Shown here piece by piece: positions 15,646 to 21,177 of a stretch of DNA of 21,177 nucleotides. Origin of the DNA: DAIOHQ01 sp036744635. Its GTDB lineage: Bacteria > Planctomycetota > Phycisphaerae > Tepidisphaerales > Tepidisphaeraceae. A program made the position numbers and the translations under genes. Each line of letters opens with the position of its first letter. Positions within the stretch are counted from its first letter, which is position 1. The notes below the pieces were generated by a model that was given only the letters and a program-made list of their open reading frames with translations, searched no databases and was not told the origin of the DNA. Location of the stretch: contig DAIOHQ010000062.1 of NCBI GenBank assembly GCA_036744635.1, forward strand, positions 1 through 21,177, written 5' to 3'.

Positions 15646-16704
15646 CTACTTTTTCAGCGGGTACTTCTCGCTCACTGCGTCCTTGTACATCTCATCCAGT
15701 GACGGGTGCGGGCTGTTCTCCGCGAACTCCACCGCCTCATTCACAGTCGCCCGCACCTGCTCTTCGGTCTGCTCAATCCAGCCATCGTCGATGATGTTGT
15801 GATCGCGCAGGCGGGTCTGATAGATCAGGATGGGATCGCGCTGCCGCGCCCGCTCCAGCTCTTCCTTGCTGCGATAGGCCATAGCATCTGACATCGAGTG
15901 CCCGCGGAATCGGTAGGTGTTGGCCACCAGATAGCTCGGCCCGCGCCCCGCCCGCGCCCGCTCGGCCGCGCCCCCCACCACTTCCCGCACCACGTCGATA
16001 TCATTTCCATCCAGGTTTTCGCACGGCATGTTGAAACCCATTCCGCGCTTGGCCAGGTCCTTTTCCGCGCTGGATCGCTCCACCTGTGTGCCCATCGCCA
16101 TGCCGTTGTTCTCGACAATGAAAATGCAGGGCAACTTCCACAGGCTTGCCAAATTCATTGTTTCGTTAAAGGTTCCCTGATTGATCGCCCCATCGCCAAA
16201 AAGCGTGAAACATACTCCGCCAGTTTTCTTATACATGCACGACAATGCCGCCCCAGCGCCCAGCGGTACGTGCCCGCCGACAATTCCATGGCCTCCCAGA
16301 TTCCCCACCGAGGCCTGGAAAAAGTGCATCGAGCCGCCCTTCCCCTTCGAGCAGCCGGTCGCCCGGCCAAACATCTCCGCCATCCCCGCCTTGGGGTCCA
16401 TTCCCAGCGCCAACGAGTGGCCGTGATCGCGATAGCCGTTGATCAGGTAATCCTTGCCCTTCTGAAAGATCGAGGCAATGCCGACCGCCACCGCCTCCTG
16501 CCCGCTATAGAGGTGGCAGAACCCCCCAATCAGCATCTCCTTTTCGCCATTCGGCAGCTTCTTGGGGTTCTGGTAGACCTGGGCTGTGCGCTCCTCGAAG
16601 CGGCGAATCAGCATCATCATGCGCAGCCGCTCGCGGGCGACGTTGGCCTCGGCCGGTTCTTTCCGCGTTACACTTCGCCGCTCCACTTCATTGGCAACCG
16701 CCAT
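15646..16704 (-). CDS. pdhA: pyruvate dehydrogenase E1 component, alpha subunit
   Basis: A 352-residue ThDP-binding subunit. The cofactor motif starts with GDGAINQGTFNE (170-181) and ends with VENN (NN at 199-200), the standard spacing. HLYSGQEAVAVG (64-75), YRDHGHSLALG, KGKGGSMHFF and YRFRGHSMSDAMAYRSKEEL (phosphorylation-loop region in mitochondrial homologues) all match the family. I chose ATG 16702-16704 because GGAG stands 9 nt upstream and a promoter lies just before it; an in-frame start 37 codons earlier would read through the promoter and operator-like repeats. It is the first gene of the pdh unit and is divergent from the MFS gene. The N-terminal 20 residues are charged and not conserved in my memory of the family. 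Confidence 0.95.
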   Translation of the reverse strand: MAVANEVERRSVTRKEPAEANVARERLRMMMLIRRFEERTAQVYQNPKKLPNGEKEMLIGGFCHLYSGQEAVAVGIASIFQKGKDYLINGYRDHGHSLALGMDPKAGMAEMFGRATGCSKGKGGSMHFFQASVGNLGGHGIVGGHVPLGAGAALSCMYKKTGGVCFTLFGDGAINQGTFNETMNLASLWKLPCIFIVENNGMAMGTQVERSSAEKDLAKRGMGFNMPCENLDGNDIDVVREVVGGAAERARAGRGPSYLVANTYRFRGHSMSDAMAYRSKEELERARQRDPILIYQTRLRDHNIIDDGWIEQTEEQVRATVNEAVEFAENSPHPSLDEMYKDAVSEKYPLKK

Positions 16705-16731
16705 GATCAACTCCAAAAAGACAGCCGGGGC

Positions 16732-16760
16732 AGTGTAGTGACGTTTCCCCTTGCCTTCAA
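16732..16760 (-). promoter_or_regulatory. predicted pdhABC promoter
   Basis: On the minus strand TTGAAG (16755-16760) and TACACT (16732-16737) are 17 bp apart, the ideal spacing. Transcription would start near 16725, leaving a leader of about 20 nt that contains the GGAG ribosome site of pdhA. This is the best-formed promoter in the window. Confidence 0.55.
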
Positions 16761-16790
16761 TGCCTTTGCATGGCATGCCTTTGCATGGCA
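16761..16790 (-). promoter_or_regulatory. tandem 15-bp repeats abutting the pdh -35 box
   Basis: Two perfect, adjacent copies of TGCCATGCAAAGGCA (minus strand) end exactly where the -35 hexamer begins. Each copy is a TGCC-N7-GGCA dyad, and the junction forms GGCATGCC. Placement at about -36 to -66 is where activators bind. They could instead be a chance tandem duplication. Confidence 0.45.
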
Positions 16791-16841
16791 TCGCCCCGTA
16801 CAGGGGGCGTGACACTTTAGGCGGCTTTACCTTGCTTTGGT

Positions 16842-16910
16842 GGGGCAGACATTCTTGTCTGTCATGGCTGGATGAGCGGTAGGTGTACTCACCTGCCCGA
16901 ATCCAGCCAT
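16842..16910. repeat. composite palindrome in pdhA-MFS intergenic region
   Basis: The 375-bp gene-free stretch 16705-17079 holds the pdh promoter, the tandem repeats, a GCCCC/GGGGC hairpin (16793-16807) and this composite. It has hairpin CAGACA-ttct-TGTCTG (16846-16861), then the inverted pair ATGGCTGGAT (16864-16873) and ATCCAGCCAT (16901-16910), which encloses an inner hairpin GGTAGGTG/CACCTGCC with one G-T wobble. It resembles the GTAG...CTAC elements in layout but lacks their termini. Confidence 0.65.
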
Positions 16911-17067
16911 ATTTTCCCCAATCCGCCTAAAATCTCACGCACCCCCCCGTACAGCAACCGCAATGGCCCCAAGAATCCGCAACTTCCGCGCCAAACGGCA
17001 CTTCTCCTGTCCGATTATAGACCCCGGCGCACGCATTCATCATTCCCAATTTTCCTCCGCTCGGCCT

Positions 17068-17073
17068 TACAAT
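17068..17073 (+). promoter_or_regulatory. candidate -10 box directly before MFS start
   Basis: CCTTACAATTCCCC places TACAAT 6 nt before the ATG at 17080. No Shine-Dalgarno is present, so if used it would give a leaderless mRNA beginning at or near the start codon. Confidence 0.35.
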
Positions 17074-17079
17074 TCCCCT

Positions 17080-18360
17080 ATGCGCCTCCGCGGCATCACT
17101 CGCAACGTCGTCGTGCTGGGCATTGTGAGCTTCTTCACCGACGTCGCCTCGGAAATGCTCTACCCGGTGATGCCACTGTTCCTCGTCGGCGTGCTCGGCC
17201 AGTCGCCCGCCCTGCTCGGCGTCGTCGACGGTCTGGCCGAAGGGATCAGTTCCGGGCTGCGCTGGCTGGGCGGCGCCCTCTCCGACCGCTATCGCCGCCG
17301 CAAGCCGTTTGTCTTCGCGGGCTATGCCACCTCCGCTCTCAGCAAGCCGATCATGGGGCTGGCCGCCGTTGCGATTGGCTGGCCGCTGTTCCTCATCGGC
17401 CGCTGCGCTGACCGCCTGGGCAAATCAATCCGCACCAGCGCCCGCGATGCCCTCATCGCCGACTCGACAGCGCCGGAATATCGCGGCATTGCCTTCGGCC
17501 TGCACCGCGCCATGGACACGATGGGCGCGGTGCTCGGCCCCCTGCTCACCCTGGCCATCATCATGGCCATCGTCGGGCCATCAACCACATTCAACGCCAA
17601 GTGGGCCACCGACAAATCTGAGGTGGTTCACAGCGCCAACATCATCCAAAACCTTCCCCTCACGCAGCTTTTTTACTTCGCGCTGATCCCCGGCCTGCTC
17701 AGTGCCCTGATGGTGCTGATGGCCGTGCGCGAGGTTCCGCCGAAGTCGGCCGGGGAAGCCGCCGGCCCGCCCTCCATTTTTCAAAGCTACCCGCCCGCCT
17801 TCTGGCATCTGCTGATCGCCAACGCCATCTTCTCACTGGGCAATTCAAGCGACTCTTTTTTGCTGCTGCGATCGGGCGAGGTCGGCCTGACCTTCGGCGG
17901 CATCGTGCTGGCCTTTGCGGTCTACAACGTCGTCTACGCCCTCGCCGCCCTGCCGCTGGGGCACCTGTCCGACAAGATCGGCCGCAAGCCGGTGATCATC
18001 GCCGGCTGGCTGACATATGCCGCGGTCTATGCAGGATTCGCCGTCACAAAATCGCCGGTTGCGCCGTGGGTGCTGCTGGGCGTCTATGGCCTGTACCAGG
18101 CCTTCACTGAAGGCGTCAGCAAGGCGTTCGTGAGCGACGTCGTCCCCTCCCACCAGCGCGCCGGCGCCATCGGCCTCTATTACACCGCCAGCGGCCTCGG
18201 CCAGCTCATCGCCAGCCTGCTCGCCGGCGTCCTGTGGCATTTCCGCATCTTCAACGACCAAGTGATGACCGCATTCGCCATAGGCGCGCTGTTCGCGCTG
18301 GTAGCTATTCCGCTTATCGCAACCATCCGTCTTCACAACTCAGACCAAGTAGCGACATAG
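17080..18360 (+). CDS. major facilitator superfamily transporter
   Basis: A 426-residue inner-membrane protein with about 12 predicted helices, a likely proton-coupled exporter or importer of small molecules. It opens with VLGIVSFFTDVASEMLYPVM, typical of a group of uncharacterised bacterial MFS proteins. The signature loop after helix 2 reads GGALSDRYRRRKP, and its echo in the second half reads LGHLSDKIGRKPV. The loop after helix 6 (about 175-195) is longer than usual. Substrate is unknown; this group is often annotated as drug efflux without evidence. I chose the ATG at 17080 because the helices begin there; the 39 upstream codons in frame are Arg-, His- and Pro-rich and overlap a candidate promoter. 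No ribosome site is seen. It converges with the DUF4058 gene (23 bp between stops). Confidence 0.9.
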   Translation: MRLRGITRNVVVLGIVSFFTDVASEMLYPVMPLFLVGVLGQSPALLGVVDGLAEGISSGLRWLGGALSDRYRRRKPFVFAGYATSALSKPIMGLAAVAIGWPLFLIGRCADRLGKSIRTSARDALIADSTAPEYRGIAFGLHRAMDTMGAVLGPLLTLAIIMAIVGPSTTFNAKWATDKSEVVHSANIIQNLPLTQLFYFALIPGLLSALMVLMAVREVPPKSAGEAAGPPSIFQSYPPAFWHLLIANAIFSLGNSSDSFLLLRSGEVGLTFGGIVLAFAVYNVVYALAALPLGHLSDKIGRKPVIIAGWLTYAAVYAGFAVTKSPVAPWVLLGVYGLYQAFTEGVSKAFVSDVVPSHQRAGAIGLYYTASGLGQLIASLLAGVLWHFRIFNDQVMTAFAIGALFALVAIPLIATIRLHNSDQVAT

Positions 18361-18383
18361 CCAGTGCGTATCTCACGCATGAT

Positions 18384-19193
18384 TCATGAAGCACGTTCGC
18401 CCGCCGCCTGCAGCAACTCCTTCGCCCATGCGGCATTGTCCCCTTCCAGCGGCGGAATGCACGGTTTGCCGTAGTCAATGTCGTCATGCCCGCCGGCCAC
18501 GTAGACGTGCTCGATCAAGGGCTGTAGCTCCAGACCGATCTCCGCATCGGTCTGCCGCAACGGAATTGGAATGCGCGGCAGCGGCTGGCGGATTGAAATC
18601 GGATAGGCGTCCCACTGGCTGTTTGCCCACGCCCGCTGAATGCAAACCACATATTCCGCGTGCCGCTCGGACGGAATGCTCTGCGGTTTCACCGGCAGCC
18701 AAGTCCGCGGCGGCTCGCGGAGCAGGTCGATCTCCACAACACTCACCTGTCCCCGGCGATAGTCCTCCAGCTTCTTCACGTAATGCTTATTCAGATTTCC
18801 TGCCGCTTTGTTCCAATGGCTCAAGATTTCAATGGCCGTCACCACGCGGTTTCCATTGGTGATGTCGCAGATGTAAATGTAACGATCTATCAGCGGAGCG
18901 TAGTCCAGTTCGACGATCACCGGTTCGATGGTCGCCGTCGATCCGCCAGCCGATGCATGCCGGCGCGGCACGCGCCGCTCCGATCCCGCATCGATTACCG
19001 CGATATCCGACCGATAGGTCTGGACGCGCTCTTCCTCGTCCGATTCGAGCAGGACCCGCTCCTCAGACCGGGCGCGCAAGGAGCGCGGAAGCGAAGGCTG
19101 CAACGCCTCCTTGATCAGCGCAATCAGCGTCGCATGCACATCCGACCAGCGCTGCTCAAGATACGGATCCATGCCTGGAAAGGGACTTTTCAT
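18384..19193 (-). CDS. DUF4058 family protein
   Basis: A 269-residue soluble protein. The start, MKSPFPGMDPYLEQRWSDVH, is the hallmark of DUF4058, a family I know from cyanobacteria and planctomycetes with no established function. Later parts fit too: VTAIEILSHWNKAAG (about 117-131), the run HYVKKLEDYRRGQVSVVEID, and RIPIPLRQTDAEIGLELQPL near the C-terminus. The conserved Glu, Lys and Asp pattern in the middle (AIEILS ... VVEIDLL) recalls nuclease-like folds, but that is only a resemblance. GGAGAG lies 2 nt before the ATG. The start is 18 bp after the gap stop on the same strand, so it may be co-transcribed with gap, or expressed from the TATAAT box in between. Confidence 0.85.
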   Translation of the reverse strand: MKSPFPGMDPYLEQRWSDVHATLIALIKEALQPSLPRSLRARSEERVLLESDEEERVQTYRSDIAVIDAGSERRVPRRHASAGGSTATIEPVIVELDYAPLIDRYIYICDITNGNRVVTAIEILSHWNKAAGNLNKHYVKKLEDYRRGQVSVVEIDLLREPPRTWLPVKPQSIPSERHAEYVVCIQRAWANSQWDAYPISIRQPLPRIPIPLRQTDAEIGLELQPLIEHVYVAGGHDDIDYGKPCIPPLEGDNAAWAKELLQAAGERAS

Positions 19194-19201
19194 CGCTCTC
19201 C

Positions 19202-19207
19202 ATTATA
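19202..19207 (-). promoter_or_regulatory. perfect TATAAT before the DUF4058 gene
   Basis: TATAAT on the minus strand stands 8 nt before the DUF4058 start, in the 18-bp gap after gap. No -35 hexamer is seen upstream, where it would lie in the gap coding region. It would give a leader too short to include all of GGAGAG, so it may be fortuitous. Confidence 0.25.
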
Positions 19208-19211
19208 CACC

Positions 19212-20300
19212 CTATTTCAGCACGCCATCTTTCCTGGCCATGTGCTTGAGGAGATCGACGACGCGGTTGCTGTAGCCCCATTCGTTATCGTACCAGCTTA
19301 CAATCTTGAAGAAACGCTTCTCGCCCTTCAGATTGTTCTGCAGGGTGGCGAGGCTGTCGTAGATTGAGCTGCGGCTGTCGTGAATGAAGTCGGTCGAGAC
19401 CAGCTCCTCATCGGTCACGCCCAGATATCCCTTCAGGTAGCTTCCGGCGGCCTTTTTCAGCAGGGAGTCGATCTCTTCGATGCTGGTGTCCTTCACCGAG
19501 CGGAAGGTAAGGTCAACCACCGACACATCGGCCGTCGGCACGCGGAAGGACATGCCGGTGAGCTTGCCCTTGGTGGCGGGGAGCACTTCGCCGACCGCCT
19601 TGGCGGCGCCGGTGGTGCTGGGGATGATGTTGATGGCGGCAGCGCGGCCGCCGCGCCAATCCTTCTTGCTGGGGCCATCCACCGTCTTCTGGGTGGCGGT
19701 GTAGGAGTGAATCGTGGTCATCAGGCCGGTTTCGATGCCGATGCCTTCCTTGAGCAGCACGTGAACCAGGGGAGCGAGGCAATTGGTGGTGCAGGAGGCG
19801 TTGGAGACGATCAGGTGCTTGGCGGGGTCGTACTCGTTTTCGTTGACGCCCATCACCAGCGTTTTCACCTCGCCCTTGGCGGGGGCGGAAATGATCACTC
19901 TCTTTGCCCCCGCGTCGAGGTGGCCTTTGGCTTTCTCGCTGTCGGTGAACAGGCCGGTTGATTCGATGACGTAGTCGACGCCAAGCTGCTTCCAGGGCAG
20001 CTCGCTGGGATTGCGGGTGGCCATGACGCACTTGATTGCGTCGCCGTTGACGACCAGCGTGTCGGCCTCTTCCTTGGAGGCGTCGGAGGGGTCGCTCTTG
20101 CGGGTCTCGACTTTATGCTTGAACTTGCCGTGGACCGAGTCATAACGCAACTGGTAGGCGAAGTAGTCGGCATCGGTGGAGATGTCGACCACGCCGACGA
20201 CGTCGATAGTTTTGCCGAGCAGGCCCTGGTCGCAGAGGGCCTGGAAGACCAGGCGTCCGATGCGTCCGAAGCCGTTAATTCCAACTTTAATGGCCGCCAT
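19212..20300 (-). CDS. gap: glyceraldehyde-3-phosphate dehydrogenase, long form
   Basis: A 362-residue cytoplasmic glycolytic enzyme that converts glyceraldehyde 3-phosphate, phosphate and NAD+ to 1,3-bisphosphoglycerate. The Rossmann motif VGINGFGRIGR is at 6-16, and Asp39 at the end of the second strand favours NAD+ over NADP+. The catalytic Cys170 is in NASCTTNCLAP and the partner His198 in TTIHSYTATQ. The NAD-binding domain has extra residues around 63-92 (ETRKSDPSDASKEEADTLV), making it about 30 longer than E. coli GapA. From memory, this and the C-terminal GVTDEELVSTDFIHDSRSS resemble the trypanosome glycosomal type. AAAGGAGC lies at ideal spacing before the ATG at 20298-20300; longer in-frame starts run into the neighbouring gene's sequence. 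Confidence 0.96.
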   Translation of the reverse strand: MAAIKVGINGFGRIGRLVFQALCDQGLLGKTIDVVGVVDISTDADYFAYQLRYDSVHGKFKHKVETRKSDPSDASKEEADTLVVNGDAIKCVMATRNPSELPWKQLGVDYVIESTGLFTDSEKAKGHLDAGAKRVIISAPAKGEVKTLVMGVNENEYDPAKHLIVSNASCTTNCLAPLVHVLLKEGIGIETGLMTTIHSYTATQKTVDGPSKKDWRGGRAAAINIIPSTTGAAKAVGEVLPATKGKLTGMSFRVPTADVSVVDLTFRSVKDTSIEEIDSLLKKAAGSYLKGYLGVTDEELVSTDFIHDSRSSIYDSLATLQNNLKGEKRFFKIVSWYDNEWGYSNRVVDLLKHMARKDGVLK

Positions 20301-20330
20301 GTGCAGCTCCTTTCGATGTCCTCGCTGGTA

Positions 20331-20399
20331 ATTGTAGAGCCCTCCGGACGTCGCCCGGCGGGATAAGGCGGACGATAGGAGAAATGTAATGGAAGTCAA
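20331..20399 (-). promoter_or_regulatory. candidate gap promoters
   Basis: Two candidates lie in the leader. TTGACT (20394-20399) and TATCGT (20372-20377) are 16 bp apart; the first overlaps the stop of the upstream gene. Closer to the gene, TACAAT (20331-20336) is 30 nt before the ATG without a -35 partner. Confidence 0.3.
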
Positions 20400-21037
20400 G
20401 AATGGGCAGCGGGAGTTGAAGGGGGTGGGGACGTATTTGCCGAATTGCTGAGGGGGGATGAAGAGGCAACCACCGTGCCGCATTCCGGGCACCGGTTGGG
20501 CGTGGCGCGAAGATCGTAGCCGCAGGTCTGGCAGAACCCGACGCGGTTGCGCTTGCGTTCGATCATTCGCCGCCGCAGCCAGAGGGCCGGGAGGATGGCC
20601 AGCGGAATCATCAGCACCCATGCCGGCACGGTAGCGGAATAGCGGTCCCAACTGGGTGATGATGTATGGGATCTCCTGAAGTCCTGTCCCCCGTGCCCGA
20701 ATTCAAAGCCCAGCCAGTTGTTTGGAGCGGCCGGGTATTTCAGGCCGGTATCCAACGTCACTCTGGAATGCGTAAGCCCAGGCGGAAGCGCGGGGCTGGC
20801 GAAGCGCATCGCCTGTGCTGGCGTCGTGGCGATGCGCTGGAAGAGGGAAATCTGCACTCCGCCATTGCCTACATCAAGCTGGATGGAATTATCCTGCCAG
20901 TACCAGGCGCCTGGGGCCTCCTGCCACGCATACACGATCCTCTCTCCAGTCGCGAAACTTCGCATTGCCTCAACCATCACACCTAAAAGCAGCACCGCCG
21001 ACACCGCCGCGAGAATCGTGAACACTGTTCGCCGCAT
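20396..21037 (-). CDS. two-helix membrane protein with C-terminal zinc ribbon
   Basis: A 213-residue protein of unknown function. An N-terminal hydrophobic helix (about 5-24) is followed by an exported domain (about 25-133) rich in Trp, Gly and Ser, then a second helix (VPAWVLMIPLAILPALWL, about 137-154), a basic stretch (RRRMIERKRNR) and a cytoplasmic zinc ribbon, CQTCGYDLRATPNRCPECGT (about 168-187), with a Ser- and Pro-rich tail. The CGYDLRATP..CPECG ribbon is very common at the C-terminus of planctomycete proteins of this layout. The ATG at 21035-21037 has a weak purine-rich site upstream. The gene lies upstream of gap on the same strand, 95 bp away, and next to a paralogue with the same ribbon. 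Confidence 0.8.
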   Translation of the reverse strand: MRRTVFTILAAVSAVLLLGVMVEAMRSFATGERIVYAWQEAPGAWYWQDNSIQLDVGNGGVQISLFQRIATTPAQAMRFASPALPPGLTHSRVTLDTGLKYPAAPNNWLGFEFGHGGQDFRRSHTSSPSWDRYSATVPAWVLMIPLAILPALWLRRRMIERKRNRVGFCQTCGYDLRATPNRCPECGTVVASSSPLSNSANTSPPPSTPAAHS

Positions 21038-21091
21038 GGGCTCTCACTCTACCAGAAGCGAACCGGCGCAAACCTTGTCACCCTGCATCCG

Positions 21092-21177
21092 TCATCCCGC
21101 CGGAGCAGGCGGCGCGGGAACCACCGTCCCGCACTCCGGGCAATGCAGGGGCGTGGCGCGAAGATCGTAGCCGCAGG
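21092..21177 (-). CDS. partial paralogue with the same zinc ribbon (3' end only)
   Basis: Only the last 27 codons are in the window; the gene continues past the right edge. The translated end is CGYDLRATPLHCPECGTVV followed by a short Pro- and Ala-rich tail and a TGA stop at 21092-21094. The DNA for the ribbon is nearly identical to that of the preceding gene: GGGCGTGGCGCGAAGATCGT and the bases after it recur at about 20498-20527 and 21149-21177. It is most likely a tandem duplicate of the 213-residue membrane protein. Confidence 0.75.
   Translation of the reverse strand, partial: CGYDLRATPLHCPECGTVVPAPPAPAG

Noticed and set aside
18365..18379. Terminator between the MFS and DUF4058 genes
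   Set aside because: TGCGT-atctc-ACGCA gives only a 5-bp stem with no T-run on either strand, too weak to call.

Overview
The window is about 21.2 kb of GC-rich bacterial DNA that most resembles a planctomycete, probably of the Phycisphaerae. The best signs are two C-terminal zinc ribbons of the form CGYDLRATPxxCPECG at the right end, a DUF4058 protein, a long-form GAPDH, and many short palindromic intergenic repeats whose accidental translations (GRDARAT, ARVSNPC) are common false proteins in planctomycete genomes. This placement is inference, because no rRNA or other marker is present.

Layout. At 42-2363 (minus strand) lie a Gfo/Idh/MocA oxidoreductase and a membrane GGDEF diguanylate cyclase. 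At 2364-2822 there is no gene, but three palindromic elements sit one inside another. At 2823-5272 come soluble transhydrogenase SthA, a small tandem-ACT protein and the MscL channel, which carries a zinc-ribbon tail. At 5333-8186 a sulfite-oxidase-type molybdoprotein and a large exported protein of unknown function are divergently arranged. At 8489-12244 is DnaE, the replicative polymerase alpha subunit, with one palindromic element lying in-frame inside the gene. At 12359-16704 (minus strand) are the pyruvate dehydrogenase genes pdhA, pdhB and pdhC (E1 alpha, E1 beta, E2), followed by a small lipoprotein gene. At 17080-18360 is an MFS transporter. At 18384-21177 (minus strand) are two adjacent zinc-ribbon membrane proteins (the outer one cut by the window edge), gap, and the DUF4058 gene.

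How the genes relate. Glycolytic GAPDH, the pyruvate dehydrogenase core and the NAD(P)H-balancing transhydrogenase are all central carbon and redox functions, but they lie in separate transcription units. The pdh unit has no E3 gene here, and SthA lacks the catalytic His of a lipoamide dehydrogenase, so E3 must be encoded elsewhere. The pdh promoter is the clearest in the window: a -35/-10 pair with 17-bp spacing, directly preceded by two perfect 15-bp direct repeats.

The most unusual content is the repeat population. At least eight elements of about 56-315 bp begin with GTAG and end with CTAC (or one-base variants), and nearly all carry a hairpin at each end. They come in several unrelated stem sequences, nest inside one another, sit in pdh intergenic gaps, follow dnaE, and have entered the dnaE reading frame. 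They look like small non-autonomous mobile palindromes. No transposase is visible in the window.
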